A stretch of 64,000 bases of DNA from Serratia nevei (GCF_024160145.1 NZ_JAMYWQ010000010.1:62001-126000), one strand, 5' to 3'; positions 53,023 to 62,878 are shown, numbered from the stretch's first letter. A program made the numbers and translations. Notes: generated from the sequence alone by a model not told the origin.

Positions 53023-53754
53023 TTACTGCGCGGCGTTGCGCTGCAGCTCGAACACCACATCCACCTGATCGTCGAAGTGAATGCTTTGCTGTTCATAGGT
53101 TTGCGCCGCGTCGCTTTCCGCCACCGCGCCGGCCGCCTTATACATCCGCGCCACCGGCATCGGCTGGTAATTGGCGACCCGGTAGCGAATGCTGTACACT
53201 GGCCCCAGCTTGGCGTGGAAACCTTTGGCCAAAGATTCGGCCTGCTGAGTCGCATTCTCGATCGCTTTTTGCCGCGCCTGCTCGCGATACACGTCCGGCT
53301 TGGCGACGCCCAGCTCCACCGCGCGGATCTCGTTCAGGCCGGATTTCAGCGCGCCGTCCAGCAGCTCGTTCAGCTTGTCCAACTGGCGCAGGGTCACCTG
53401 CACCTGGCGCACCGCCCGGTAGCCCTTCAACACCGACTCGCCGGTTTTCAGGTAGTCGTATTCCGGCTGGGTGCGCAGGTTGGCGGCGCTGATGTCTTTC
53501 TTCTCGATGTTGTTTTTCTGCAGGAAATCAAAGTACTGCGCCACGCGCTCGTCCACCTGCTTCTTCGCCTGGGCGGCGTCTTTGGCGGAAACGCTCACTT
53601 CAATCGCCAGGGTGGCGATATCCGGCGTGGCGTCCACGCTGGCGGTGCCGGAGGTGACGACGTGCGGCCCTTCAGGCACTTCAGCCGCCTGCAGCGCCAT
53701 CGGTAATGTCCCTAATCCGACCATTGCGGCCATAGCCAATGCTTTTAGCTTCAC
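53023..53754 (-). CDS. yggE: Periplasmic SIMPL-domain protein YggE
   Basis: The 243-aa precursor has a signal peptide ending near LQA-AE (residue 23), then the SIMPL (DUF541) domain with GTASVDATPDIATLAIEVSV and LRQLDKLNELLDGALKSGLNEI. YggE lowers oxidative stress load in E. coli by an unknown mechanism. It lies between argP and argO, as in E. coli. Confidence 0.93.
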   Translation of the reverse strand: MKLKALAMAAMVGLGTLPMALQAAEVPEGPHVVTSGTASVDATPDIATLAIEVSVSAKDAAQAKKQVDERVAQYFDFLQKNNIEKKDISAANLRTQPEYDYLKTGESVLKGYRAVRQVQVTLRQLDKLNELLDGALKSGLNEIRAVELGVAKPDVYREQARQKAIENATQQAESLAKGFHAKLGPVYSIRYRVANYQPMPVARMYKAAGAVAESDAAQTYEQQSIHFDDQVDVVFELQRNAAQ

Positions 53755-53873
53755 AGTGTCTCCTTATGACAGGCTGTCTCTGATCGCCGGCTTTTCCCGT
53801 GGGAACCGCCGGATTCCTGGCATCAAACGTAGCATATCGCGCGGCGTTTTAAATTCGGATTAGTGACAAATTC

Positions 53874-54491
53874 TTATAAATTTGCCCCCTGCCAGGCCAG
53901 CTGCAGCGCGATGCCCCACATCACCAGCCCGACCAGCGCGTTGATGATGCGCTGCGCCCGCTGCGTGTTCAGCCACGGCGCCAGCCAGGAGGCCAGCAGC
54001 GCCAGCCCGAAGAACCACACCGCCGACGCACTGACCGCGCCGAGCGCGAACCAGGAGCGCACGTCCGCCGTCAGCTGCCCGCCCAGGCTGCCGAGCACCA
54101 CGAAGGTATCCAGATAAACGTGCGGGTTCAGCCAGGTGACCGCCAGCATGGTGACAACGATGCGCCAGCGGCTCTGCGCCAGCTCCTGCGCCGCGGCCTG
54201 CGCCGGCTGCGGGCTGAGGGCGGAGCGGAACGCGCCCCAGCCGTACCACAGCAGAAACGCCACCCCACCCCAGGTGACCAGCGCCAGCAGCAGCGGCGAG
54301 CGGGTCAGCAAGGCGCTGCCGCCGAAAATACCGGCGCAGATCAGCACGATATCGCTCAATGCGCACAGCGAAGCAATCATCAAATGATACTGGCGGCGAA
54401 TGCCCTGATTCATCACGAATACGTTCTGCGGGCCCAGCGGCAGGATCATGGCGGCGCTCAGGGCAAAGCCCTGCAGGAAGACGGCTAACAT
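53874..54491 (-). CDS. argO: Arginine exporter ArgO (LysE family)
   Basis: The 205-aa LysE-type exporter has about six membrane helices and the family motif [15 protein letters not shown] near residue 20. It exports arginine and canavanine. ATG 54491 follows AGGAATCCCC; an upstream in-frame ATG (54554) adds a non-family extension. ArgP from 52081 is the expected activator. Confidence 0.94.
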   Translation of the reverse strand: MLAVFLQGFALSAAMILPLGPQNVFVMNQGIRRQYHLMIASLCALSDIVLICAGIFGGSALLTRSPLLLALVTWGGVAFLLWYGWGAFRSALSPQPAQAAAQELAQSRWRIVVTMLAVTWLNPHVYLDTFVVLGSLGGQLTADVRSWFALGAVSASAVWFFGLALLASWLAPWLNTQRAQRIINALVGLVMWGIALQLAWQGANL

Positions 54492-54714
54492 GGGGATTCC
54501 TCGAATGATAAAAGGCGCCGGACGAGGGCGCGTGTCGGTCAACACGCGCATCATACGAGGAAGCGATCATTAGGTGAAATTGATGTTTCTAATCCAGTAT
54601 CAGAGGAGCTAATACTCAAATCGGCGAGGGAGGATCACGCTGTGAGCGCCGTCAAATTCGCCCATCGGCGAAAAATTCGCTATCATCCACACCCACCTTC
54701 CAGCCGGCCGCCCG

Positions 54715-55413
54715 ATGTCTACGATTACCGATTCCTTTATCGCCCCGCCCTGCCATGAGCAGATAGAGATCCTCTATCAGGACGATCATCTGGCGCTGAT
54801 CAATAAGCCGGCCGGGCTGCTCAGCCTCTCGGGCAAAAATCCGCAGAATCTCGATTCGGTGCACCACCGGCTGGTGCAGATTTTCCCCGGCTGCGCCCTG
54901 GTGCACCGCCTGGATTTCGGCACGTCAGGGTTGATGGTGGTGGCCCGCAACAAGGCCGTCAACGCCGCGCTCTGCCGGCAGTTCAGCGAACGCACCGTCA
55001 GCAAGGTGTACAGCGCGCTGCTCTGCGGCCATCTGGCGGATAACGAAGGGGTCATAGACGCAGCGATCGCCAAAGATCCGGCGCTGTTCCCGCTGATGTC
55101 GATTTGCGCCCTCCACGGCAAGCCCGCCCGCTCCCGCTATCGGGTCGTCGAGCGTTTTTATCGTGAAACGGAGGACGGGATCTCGCTGCCGCTGACGCGG
55201 GTGCAGCTCACCCCAGAGACCGGGCGCACCCACCAGCTGCGTATTCACAGCCGGCAGTTGGGCCACCCTATTTTAGGCTGCGATCTGTATGGCGGGCGTC
55301 TGCTGCCGGGTACCGAACAGACGCCGCGGCTGATGCTGCACGCCAGCGAACTGGACTTTGTGCACCCCATCAGCGAAGCGCGGATCGCCGCACGTCACGC
55401 CGCGCCGTTCTGA
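54715..55413 (+). CDS. RluA-family pseudouridine synthase
   Basis: The 232-aa enzyme has the RluA catalytic motif VHRLDFGTSGLMVVA (catalytic Asp), INKPAGLLS, SKVYSALLCG and the C-terminal ETGRTHQLRIHSRQLGHPILG. It isomerises uridine in rRNA or tRNA. It lacks an S4 domain and is compact, like RluA/YqcB-type members, so I do not assign the exact target. It opens the insertion between argO and mscS. Confidence 0.85.
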   Translation: MSTITDSFIAPPCHEQIEILYQDDHLALINKPAGLLSLSGKNPQNLDSVHHRLVQIFPGCALVHRLDFGTSGLMVVARNKAVNAALCRQFSERTVSKVYSALLCGHLADNEGVIDAAIAKDPALFPLMSICALHGKPARSRYRVVERFYRETEDGISLPLTRVQLTPETGRTHQLRIHSRQLGHPILGCDLYGGRLLPGTEQTPRLMLHASELDFVHPISEARIAARHAAPF

Positions 55414-55420
55414 GCGCGGC

Positions 55421-55960
55421 TTACCACATCAAATCGTCGGGCACTTTAAAGTCGGCGTACGGATCGTCTTCATCCTGTTCTTCCTGACTCAGCGCGCTGT
55501 GCAACACGATGCTGGCCGCATCGCGCTGCGCGATTTTATCGGCGACGCTCGCGGGGATAATCGCGTATTCACACTCTTCGCGGTTCTCGACCACCAGGCG
55601 GGCAATGGCGAGGCGGCCATTGATCAGCTGGGTCTGCGTCGCCTTATCCACCAGGATTTTTTTGATCAGGTTACCGTCGGTGAAGTTGAAACCGATGTCA
55701 CCTTTCGCCAGGACGATGCGGTTCATCTCGATCAGCTGCTTCACCTGCGCCTTGTATTCTTTGGACAGCACGGCTTGCTTTTGCTGCTCGCTCAGCTGCT
55801 TATCGCGCTCAAGCTGCGCCTTTTTATTCTCTTCCACCGCCTCTCTGGCCTCGCGGGCCTGAACGCGTGATTTTTTAGCCGTTCTTTGGACCTTGGCCAT
55901 TTTCTTGCTGGTGACCAGGCCCGCTTTGAGCATCTGCTCTTGTAAGGTGAGTTTTGTCAT
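55421..55960 (-). CDS. yaiL: DUF2058 family protein YaiL
   Basis: The 179-aa, strongly charged product has a long predicted coiled coil (residues ~18-75, KK/RE-rich: KVQRTAKKSRVQAREAREA) and an acidic C-terminus (EEQDEDDPYADFKVPDDL). It resembles E. coli YaiL; no enzymatic function is established. It is convergent with the pseudouridine synthase gene with only 7 bp between stops. Confidence 0.8.
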   Translation of the reverse strand: MTKLTLQEQMLKAGLVTSKKMAKVQRTAKKSRVQAREAREAVEENKKAQLERDKQLSEQQKQAVLSKEYKAQVKQLIEMNRIVLAKGDIGFNFTDGNLIKKILVDKATQTQLINGRLAIARLVVENREECEYAIIPASVADKIAQRDAASIVLHSALSQEEQDEDDPYADFKVPDDLMW

Positions 55961-56277
55961 GTTCGTGTCTGAATCCGTGGGGTCATGGGGGGATTATACC
56001 CGCAATTTTTCAGGCGGCGCCAGGTTGCCGGCCCGGCGCACCGGGTGGCTTGCGCAGCAGGGCAACGGTGGCAAACCGGCCCGAATGCCAGATCATGAAC
56101 GCGGCTCATGTGGTAATGAAATTAAGTCTCTTTCACTCCCCGCAGGACTCTGGCAAAAATAGACCTCATTAACGACAGACAATATGAAACCGGCTGAATA
56201 AAAAAAGAGAAAAACAACCCATTGAAACAAATGGATAAATCCAGCCTTCATATCATATAACAGGATGCTATAAGACG
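55961..56277 (+). promoter_or_regulatory. Divergent region yaiL / mesX with possible structured leader
   Basis: This 317-bp gap contains a GC-rich foldable segment: GTTGCC (56024-56029)/GGCAAC (56061-56066) encloses CCCGG (56032-56036)/CCGGG (56041-56045) with a CGCA loop. An AT-rich stretch follows (56155-56275) before the mesX ATG. No cobalamin or SAM riboswitch consensus was recognised. Confidence 0.4.
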
Positions 56278-57255
56278 ATGAATAAAGACTTTACCTTTAC
56301 GATTAAGCGCAGTTCTTTCGATGAAGACTATAACCCTTCCGAAAGTACGCGTATCACCACCAACTTTGCCAATTTGGCCAGAGGGGAAAACCGCCGGGAG
56401 AACCTGCGCAACACGCTGGCGATGATTAACAATCGCTTCAATTCGTTGGCGCCTTGGGATAATCCCAAGGCCAACCGCTATTCGGTTGAGCTTGAAATCA
56501 TTTCGGTTGAGATGCGCGTTGACGAGCAGGGTGCCAGCTTCCCGGTGATCGAAATCCTGAAAACCCACATCATTGATAAAAAATCGCAAAAGCGTATTGA
56601 GGGCATCGTCGGGAATAATTTCTCGTCTTACGTGCGCGATTACGACTTTAGCGTCTTGCTGCCGGAGCACAATAAAAACACGGCGGAATTCAACATTCCG
56701 GACGATTTCGGCGATTTGCACGGCAATATCTTTAAGCACTTCGTCAATTCAAACGAATACCATGCGAATTTCAGCAAACCGCCGGTGATCTGCCTCAGCG
56801 TGTCCAGCAAAGACACCTATCATCGGACGGGCAATCAACATCCGGTGTTGGGCGACGAGTATCGGCAAGACGGCGCTTCGCTGACCGACCGGTACTTTAA
56901 TAAAATGGGCCTGCAGGTGCGCTACTTCATGCCGAAAAATAGCGTCGCGCCGCTGGCGTTTTATTTCCCCGGGGATTTGCTGAGCGATTACACCGATCTG
57001 GAGCTGATCGGCACCATCAGCACGATGGAGACCTTCCAAAAAATCTATCGGCCTGAAATTTACAATGCCAACTCGGCGGCAGGGCAATGCTATCAGCCAA
57101 GCCTGAATAACCAGGATCATTCATTAACCAAGATTGTTTACGATCGCGAAGAGCGTAGCCGGTTAGCGATTGAGCAGGGGAAATTTACGGAAGAGCAATT
57201 TATCAAACCCTACAAGCCCATTCTTGAGCAGTGGTCTGCTCACTACGCGCTTTGA
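56278..57255 (+). CDS. mesX: MesX, DUF1852 partner of core methionine synthase
   Basis: The 325-aa protein matches DUF1852 by recall (N-terminus FTFTIKRSSFDEDYNPSEST; FANLARGENRRENL). Known for this family: MesX, a putative oxygenase, is needed together with MesD for cobalamin-independent methionine synthesis from methyl-THF in other proteobacteria, and oxygen is required. It is 25 bp upstream of the MesD gene. No signal peptide or membrane segment is seen. Assignment rests on the gene pair and sequence resemblance. Confidence 0.82.
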   Translation: MNKDFTFTIKRSSFDEDYNPSESTRITTNFANLARGENRRENLRNTLAMINNRFNSLAPWDNPKANRYSVELEIISVEMRVDEQGASFPVIEILKTHIIDKKSQKRIEGIVGNNFSSYVRDYDFSVLLPEHNKNTAEFNIPDDFGDLHGNIFKHFVNSNEYHANFSKPPVICLSVSSKDTYHRTGNQHPVLGDEYRQDGASLTDRYFNKMGLQVRYFMPKNSVAPLAFYFPGDLLSDYTDLELIGTISTMETFQKIYRPEIYNANSAAGQCYQPSLNNQDHSLTKIVYDREERSRLAIEQGKFTEEQFIKPYKPILEQWSAHYAL

Positions 57256-57280
57256 TTCACTCAAATACAGGTCATCTATT

Positions 57281-58312
57281 ATGAAAATATTGCTCCCTAC
57301 GTCGACCGCCGGCAGCTTGCCTAAGCCGTCCTGGCTGGCCCAACCGGAAACCCTGTGGTCGCCCTGGAAATTGCAGAATGAAGAATTAGTCGAAGGCAAA
57401 CAGGATGCCCTGCGTTTGTCGCTGGCAGAGCAACAGCAGGCCGGCATCGATATCGTCAGCGATGGCGAGCAAACGCGCCAGCACTTCGTCACGACGTTTA
57501 TCGAACACCTTAGCGGCGTCGATTTCGAGAAACGCGAGGTGGTTAAAATCCGCAATCGCTATGAGGCGAGCGTGCCGACCGTCGTGGGGGCGGTGGCCCG
57601 TCAACAGCCCGTGTTCGTTGAAGACGCCAAATTTTTACGCCGGCTGACCAAGCAGCCGATTAAATGGGCCCTGCCGGGGCCGATGACCATGATCGACACG
57701 CTCTATGACAACCACTATAAAAGCCGCGAAAAATTGGCCTGGGAGTTCGCCAAGATCCTCAATCAGGAAGCCAAAGAGCTCGAGGCTGCCGGCGTCGACA
57801 TCATTCAGTTTGATGAGCCCGCATTTAACGTGTTCTTTGACGAGGTGAATGACTGGGGCATCGCCGCGCTGGAAAGGGCCGTTGAAGGGCTTAAGTGTGA
57901 AACGGCGGTGCATATCTGCTATGGGTACGGCATTAAGGCCAATACCGACTGGAAAAAGACGCTGGGCTCTGAGTGGCGGCAATATGAAGAGGCGTTCCCC
58001 AAGCTGCAAACCTCTACTATCGATATCATCTCGCTGGAGTGCCATAACTCGCACGTGCCGATGGATCTGCTTGGACTGATCCGCGGCAAAAAAGTGATGG
58101 TTGGCGCCATTGATGTAGCGAATCATACCGTTGAGACGCCGGAAGAAGTGGCCGCTACGCTGCGTAAAGCGCTGCAGTTTGTCGATGCCGACAAGCTCTA
58201 TCCCTCCACCAACTGCGGCATGGCCCCCCTGCCTCGTCGGGTCGCCAGCGGCAAGCTGAACGCCTTGAGTGCGGGCGCCGAGATCGTGCGCCGGGAACTG
58301 CTGGCCAAATAA
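57281..58312 (+). CDS. mesD: Core-type methionine synthase MesD (MetE C-terminal domain family)
   Basis: The 343-aa protein equals only the catalytic half of MetE. Zinc and substrate motifs are SDGEQTRQHF, WALPGPMTM, IIQFDEPAFN, CYGYG, LECHNSH and the late zinc Cys in YPSTNCGMAPLPRR. MetE-type N-terminal domain is absent, as in core-MetE proteins. With MesX it should methylate homocysteine. ATG 57281 begins MKILLPTSTAGSLPKPSW. The pair gives an alternative to MetE/MetH. Confidence 0.85.
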   Translation: MKILLPTSTAGSLPKPSWLAQPETLWSPWKLQNEELVEGKQDALRLSLAEQQQAGIDIVSDGEQTRQHFVTTFIEHLSGVDFEKREVVKIRNRYEASVPTVVGAVARQQPVFVEDAKFLRRLTKQPIKWALPGPMTMIDTLYDNHYKSREKLAWEFAKILNQEAKELEAAGVDIIQFDEPAFNVFFDEVNDWGIAALERAVEGLKCETAVHICYGYGIKANTDWKKTLGSEWRQYEEAFPKLQTSTIDIISLECHNSHVPMDLLGLIRGKKVMVGAIDVANHTVETPEEVAATLRKALQFVDADKLYPSTNCGMAPLPRRVASGKLNALSAGAEIVRRELLAK

Positions 58313-58483
58313 CCTCACCATCGCCCGCCGCAGGAGCCTCCTGCGGCGGGCGATGATCATCGACTCCCTCTCCCCGCAACGTCCCCGCTCTGGTGTATAC
58401 TCGAGCTTCTACGCGATGCCAGCCACAGCGGCCTGAACGGCCCCTCAGCCAGCCCACACCAGCTTAATAACAGTGGAACCCTC

Positions 58484-59833
58484 ATGAGCCCAGATACCGC
58501 TCGCATCAGCGAAATTATCGATCGCGCCAGGATCTCGCCTTATCAAATCCTCATCCTTACCCTGTGTTTCCTGATCGCCCTGCTGGACGGCTTCGATACC
58601 GCCATCATCGGCTATATCGCCCCGGCGCTGCGCGAAGAGTGGGGCCTGCACCCCTCGCAGCTCTCTCCCGCCTTCGGCGCGGGGCTGTTCGGCCTGCTGA
58701 TCGGCAGCCTGCTGTTCGGGCCGATCGCCGACGCCATCGGCCGCAAACGCGTGCTGCTCGTCGCGGTGCTGGTGTTTGGCGGCTGCACTCTGGCTTCGGC
58801 CTATACGCAATCGATAGAATCCCTGACCTTGCTGCGCTTCATTACCGGCATTGGCCTTGGGGGTGCGATACCGACCTGCATTACCCTCAGCTCGGAGTAC
58901 TCACCGGCGCGCCGCCGCATGCTGATGGTCACCCTGAGCTGGAGCGGCTTTACCGCCGGGTTGGCCCTGGGCGGCCTGCTGGCCGGGCAGATCATCCCGG
59001 CGTTCGGCTGGCGCGGCATGCTGCTGGTGGGTGGCATTGCGCCGTTGGCGCTGCTGCCGCTGCTGGCCTGGCAAATGCCCGAATCGGTACGCTTTATGGC
59101 CGCCAGCGCCAAACATGCCGATCGGTTGCGCCGGGTGGTCGAGCGCATCACCGGCCGGCGTTGGACGGGGGTCACCATCGTCGATGACGAGCGCCCACCG
59201 CAGGCCAAGTCGCCGATCTCGCACCTGTTTATCGAAGGGCGCGCCGTGCGCACCCTGCTGCTGTGGGCGGCGTTCTTCTGCTCGCTGTTCGTGTTCTACC
59301 TGCTCACCAGCTGGCTGCCGACGATCCTCAAAGACGCCGGTTACGATATCGCCCACGCCTCGCGCATCGGGGCGATGGTGCCGCTCGGCGGCACCCTGGG
59401 CGCCGTCCTGATGGCGCTGCTGATGGACCGGGTCGGGCCCTACCGCGTGCTGGCCGTCTCCTACCTGGGTGCCGCGCTGGTGATCGGCGCGACCGGGTAT
59501 CTGATGGGCGACGTCTACACGCTGGCCGCCGTCGTGTTCCTGATCGGCTTCGGCGTAGCCGGCGCGCAAAACGGCCTGAACCTGGTCTCCGCCACCCTTT
59601 ACCCGACAGCAGCCCGCGTGACCGGCGTCAGCTGGGCCATGGCCAACGGCCGCTTCGGCTCGATCGTCGGCTCGATGCTCGGCGCCTGGATGATGACCGC
59701 CGCCGGATCGGCGGAAGTGTTTTTCCTCTGGCTGGCGCTGCCGGCGCTGCTGGGCGCGGTCGCCATCTTCCTGCTCTATCGCCTCAGTCCGCGCCATCGC
59801 GCGCCGCGCGCGGAACCGGCCGCCGACGCCTGA
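58484..59833 (+). CDS. MFS transporter, aromatic acid:proton symporter (AAHS) family
   Basis: The 449-aa transporter has twelve membrane helices and the AAHS signature LLDGFDTAIIGYIAPAL in helix 1 with the G-x-x-x-D-R/K loop FGPIADAIGRKRVLL. Such proteins import benzoates, hydroxybenzoates or related aromatic acids. No catabolic gene is adjacent, so the substrate is open. It is monocistronic between mesD and a strong terminator. Confidence 0.85.
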   Translation: MSPDTARISEIIDRARISPYQILILTLCFLIALLDGFDTAIIGYIAPALREEWGLHPSQLSPAFGAGLFGLLIGSLLFGPIADAIGRKRVLLVAVLVFGGCTLASAYTQSIESLTLLRFITGIGLGGAIPTCITLSSEYSPARRRMLMVTLSWSGFTAGLALGGLLAGQIIPAFGWRGMLLVGGIAPLALLPLLAWQMPESVRFMAASAKHADRLRRVVERITGRRWTGVTIVDDERPPQAKSPISHLFIEGRAVRTLLLWAAFFCSLFVFYLLTSWLPTILKDAGYDIAHASRIGAMVPLGGTLGAVLMALLMDRVGPYRVLAVSYLGAALVIGATGYLMGDVYTLAAVVFLIGFGVAGAQNGLNLVSATLYPTAARVTGVSWAMANGRFGSIVGSMLGAWMMTAAGSAEVFFLWLALPALLGAVAIFLLYRLSPRHRAPRAEPAADA

Positions 59834-59850
59834 ACTCGCGGAAAAGAAAA

Positions 59851-59880
59851 GGCCGAGACGCCCTCGGTGGCGTCTCGGCC
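59851..59880. terminator. Strong hairpin between the MFS gene and mscS
   Basis: GGCCGAGACGCC (59851-59862) pairs perfectly with GGCGTCTCGGCC (59869-59880). It follows the MFS stop by 18 bp; A-rich DNA precedes it, giving a T-rich end on the minus strand. Confidence 0.65.
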
Positions 59881-59891
59881 CGTAATGAAAA

Positions 59892-59911
59892 AAGGGGGCC
59901 CAGGCCCCCTT
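59892..59911 (-). terminator. Intrinsic terminator of mscS
   Basis: AAGGGGGCC (59892-59900) pairs with GGCCCCCTT (59903-59911). On the minus strand the stem is followed by TTTTTT, directly after the mscS stop. Confidence 0.75.
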
Positions 59912-59916
59912 CTCTG

Positions 59917-60783
59917 TTATTCCGCCTTGGCGGAAGCGTCTTCAGTGCGATACAGGTGCACGTCCATCTGCGGGAACGGAATGCCGATGTTGTGGGCATC
60001 CAGCGCGCGCTTGAAGTTTTCCATCAGATCGAAGTACACGTTCCAGTATTCCGCGTTGGTGGTCCAGGAACGGGTGACGAAGTTCAGGGAAGACGGCGCC
60101 ATCTCGTTCAGACGCACGGTCACGCCTTTGGCATGCAGGATGCGCTTGTCGGCGGCGATCACGTCGCCCAGCACTTTCTTCACCACGTCGATATCGGCGT
60201 TGTAGGCCACGCCCACCACGATATCCACGCGGCGGTTCGGTTCACGGGAGTAGTTGATGATGTTGCCGGCGATGATTTTACCGTTCGGCACCACGATGGT
60301 TTTATTGTCGGAAGTCCGCAGGGTGGTGGAGAAAATCTGCACCTGATCGACGGTACCGGCCACGCCGCCCAGATCGACATATTCACCCACGCGCAGCGGG
60401 CGGAAGATCACCAGCAGCACGCCGGCGGCAAAGTTGGACAGCGACCCTTGCAGCGCCAGGCCGACGGCCAAACCGGCGGCACCCAGCACGGCGATCACCG
60501 AGGTGGTCTGCACGCCGACGCGCCCCAGCACCGCGATGAAGGTGAATGCCAGCACGCCGTAGCGCACGATTGCCGACAGGAAGTCTGCCACCGTGGCGTC
60601 GATGCCGCGCAGCTTCATCACGCGATTTAACGCATTGCCAACCACGCGGGCTACGATCGAACCGATGATCAGGATAACGATGGCGGCGACGATATTCACC
60701 GCGTACTGGATCAGTAGATCCTGGTTCTTCACCAGCCAGTCGCCGGCACCGTTGATGCCGTCTACTACATTCAAATCTTTCAT
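59917..60783 (-). CDS. mscS: Small-conductance mechanosensitive channel MscS
   Basis: The 288-aa channel has three N-terminal helices, TM3 with the glycine/alanine-rich pore pattern [32 protein letters not shown], and the cytoplasmic beta and alpha/beta vestibule domain (~130-280). It opens under membrane tension to release osmolytes at osmotic downshock. It is 3' of the accessory insertion; in E. coli mscS follows argO directly. Confidence 0.97.
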   Translation of the reverse strand: MKDLNVVDGINGAGDWLVKNQDLLIQYAVNIVAAIVILIIGSIVARVVGNALNRVMKLRGIDATVADFLSAIVRYGVLAFTFIAVLGRVGVQTTSVIAVLGAAGLAVGLALQGSLSNFAAGVLLVIFRPLRVGEYVDLGGVAGTVDQVQIFSTTLRTSDNKTIVVPNGKIIAGNIINYSREPNRRVDIVVGVAYNADIDVVKKVLGDVIAADKRILHAKGVTVRLNEMAPSSLNFVTRSWTTNAEYWNVYFDLMENFKRALDAHNIGIPFPQMDVHLYRTEDASAKAE

Positions 60784-60988
60784 TCGTGTCGTCCTAACTC
60801 AGTCCCTAACGGGAGAAACTCGCAAAAATACACTGGCCTCGGCGGCCAGTCGGAAACCACCGCCTTAGGGTAACCAACATTAAAGGCTCCTGCCAACCGT
60901 CAGCGTTAAAAATAGCCTAAACTGCCCGCCGCTTCTTCTATGCTGAGAACAGCGCGTTGGCCATTTCACGACAAGGGATCTGTTTTTC

Positions 60989-61657
60989 ATGCATATTCGC
61001 TCTTCGCTCAAACACTATTGGCTAGTGCGGCCCAGGCTGCTGTTTTCGGTCGGCGCCGGGCTGCTGTGCTTTTTGCTGCTGCCCGCCCAGCTTTCGCTGC
61101 TGCAGCGCCTGATGATCGGCTGGAATACGCTGGCCTGGCTCTACCTGCTGTTTCTCTGGCGGCTGATGCTGATCAGCACGCCGCAGCACATTCGCCAGAT
61201 CGCCCGGCGGCAGGACGAAAGCGCCAGCATGGTGCTGACGCTGGTCAGCCTCGGTTGTCTGGTCAGTTTACTGGCGATCCTGTTTGAACTGAGCAGCGCC
61301 AAACAGGTGGCCGGATCTTTGAAGACGCTGCATTTGCTGCTGACCGGCTCCACGCTGGTGGTCTCCTGGCTGCTGCTGCCGACCGCCTTCACCATGCACT
61401 ATGCCCACCAGTTTTATCGCCAGGGCGCGCAGCAGGCTCCGTTGCCGCTGCTGTTTCCCGGCAACCTCACCGAGCCGACCTATCTGGATTTCGCCTATTT
61501 CTCCTTCACTATCGCGGTCGCGTCGCAGACCGCCGATGTGGCGGTCGGAGCGGCGGAGGTGCGCAAGGTCACCCTGTTGCAGTCGGTGATCTCCTTCGCG
61601 TTCAACATGCTGATCCTGGGCCTGTCTGTCAACGTCGGCGCCGGCCTGCTGGGCTGA
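60989..61657 (+). CDS. DUF1345 family membrane protein
   Basis: The 222-aa product has about five to six hydrophobic helices and the DUF1345 pattern EPTYLDFAYFSFTIAVASQTADVAV near the C-terminus. It has no known function. It lies between mscS and fbaA where E. coli has no gene, on the opposite strand to both, and ends in a shared terminator with fbaA. Confidence 0.78.
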   Translation: MHIRSSLKHYWLVRPRLLFSVGAGLLCFLLLPAQLSLLQRLMIGWNTLAWLYLLFLWRLMLISTPQHIRQIARRQDESASMVLTLVSLGCLVSLLAILFELSSAKQVAGSLKTLHLLLTGSTLVVSWLLLPTAFTMHYAHQFYRQGAQQAPLPLLFPGNLTEPTYLDFAYFSFTIAVASQTADVAVGAAEVRKVTLLQSVISFAFNMLILGLSVNVGAGLLG

Positions 61658-61663
61658 AAACGA

Positions 61664-61689
61664 AAAAGGCTCCCCACAGGGAGCCTTTT
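61664..61689. terminator. Bidirectional terminator DUF1345 gene / fbaA
   Basis: AAAAGGCTCCC (61664-61674) pairs perfectly with GGGAGCCTTTT (61679-61689). T- and A-runs flank it on both strands between convergent genes. Confidence 0.88.
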
Positions 61690-61713
61690 ACATCGTGCAA
61701 CAGGTGCCGAAGA

Positions 61714-62793
61714 TTACAGAACGTCTACCGCGTTCAGATCTTTGAAGGCCTGCTCCAGACGCGTCACCATGCTGGTCTGCGCTGCGCGCAGCCATACGCG
61801 TGGATCGTAGTATTTCTTGTTCGGCTGATCGGCGCCTTTCGGGTTGCCCAGCTGGCCCTGCAGGTAAGCTTCGTTCGCTTTGTAGTACTGCAGGATGCCG
61901 TCCCAGGTCGCCCATTGGGTGTCGGTGTCGATGTTCATCTTGATAACACCATAACCCACAGACTCTTTGATCTCTGCGTCGGTAGAACCGGAACCGCCGT
62001 GGAACACGAAGTTCAGGCTGTTGTGCGGCAGGTTGAATTTCTTGGACACGTAGTCCTGAGAATCACGCAGGATGGTCGGGGTCAGCTTGACGTTGCCTGG
62101 CTTGTACACGCCGTGTACGTTACCGAAGGAGGCAGCGATGGTGAAGCGCGGGCTGATGGCGTTCAGTTTTTCGTACGCGTAAGCCACGTCTTCCGGCTGG
62201 GTGTACAGTGCGGAAGCGTCCATATGGCTGTTATCCACGCCATCTTCTTCACCGCCGGTGCAGCCCAGTTCGATTTCCAGCGTCATGCCGATTTTGGCCA
62301 TGCGCTTCAGGTAGGCGCTACAGATCTCGATGTTTTCTTCCAGCGACTCTTCAGACAGATCGATCATGTGGGAAGAGAACAGCGGTTTGCCGGTAGCGGC
62401 GAAGTGCTTCTCGCCGGCGTCCAGCAGGCCGTCCAGCCATGGCAGCAGTTTCTTCGCGCAGTGGTCGGTGTGCAGGATCACCGGCACGCCGTAGTGTTCA
62501 GCCATCTGGTGAACGTGGTGTGCGCCAGAGATGGCGCCCAGAATCGCTGCGCCCTGAGGCACATCGGTCTTCACGCCTTTGCCGGCGATGAACGCGGCGC
62601 CGCCGTTGGAGAACTGAACGATGACCGGCGCGCGCACTTTAGCCGCGGCTTCCAGCACTGCGTTGATGGAGTCGGTACCCACGCAGTTTACCGCTGGCAG
62701 CGCAAAGTTGTTCTCTTTAGCAACTGCGAAGACTTTCTGAACGTCATCACCCGTGATGACACCCGGTTTTACGAAATCAAAAATTTTAGACAT
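61714..62793 (-). CDS. fbaA: Fructose-bisphosphate aldolase, class II
   Basis: The 359-aa zinc aldolase splits fructose 1,6-bisphosphate. Zinc ligands and catalytic residues are in VILHTDHCAKKLLPW (D110, H111), and the C-terminal NFVFHGGSGSTDAEIKESV holds a phosphate loop. It follows pgk in the epd-pgk-fba operon order. The terminator at 61664 ends the operon. Confidence 0.98.
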   Translation of the reverse strand: MSKIFDFVKPGVITGDDVQKVFAVAKENNFALPAVNCVGTDSINAVLEAAAKVRAPVIVQFSNGGAAFIAGKGVKTDVPQGAAILGAISGAHHVHQMAEHYGVPVILHTDHCAKKLLPWLDGLLDAGEKHFAATGKPLFSSHMIDLSEESLEENIEICSAYLKRMAKIGMTLEIELGCTGGEEDGVDNSHMDASALYTQPEDVAYAYEKLNAISPRFTIAASFGNVHGVYKPGNVKLTPTILRDSQDYVSKKFNLPHNSLNFVFHGGSGSTDAEIKESVGYGVIKMNIDTDTQWATWDGILQYYKANEAYLQGQLGNPKGADQPNKKYYDPRVWLRAAQTSMVTRLEQAFKDLNAVDVL

Positions 62794-62878
62794 GTTACTT
62801 TGTCCTGTTTCGTCGGCCGTAGATGGATGTAAATCGATGTTTTCACGCCGCGCAGCATTAGCCGCGCGGTATAAAACA

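Noticed and set aside
55961-56277. Cobalamin or SAM riboswitch before mesX
   Set aside because: The region is foldable, but the B12-box-like GCCAG pairing and SAM-I core motifs were not recognised.
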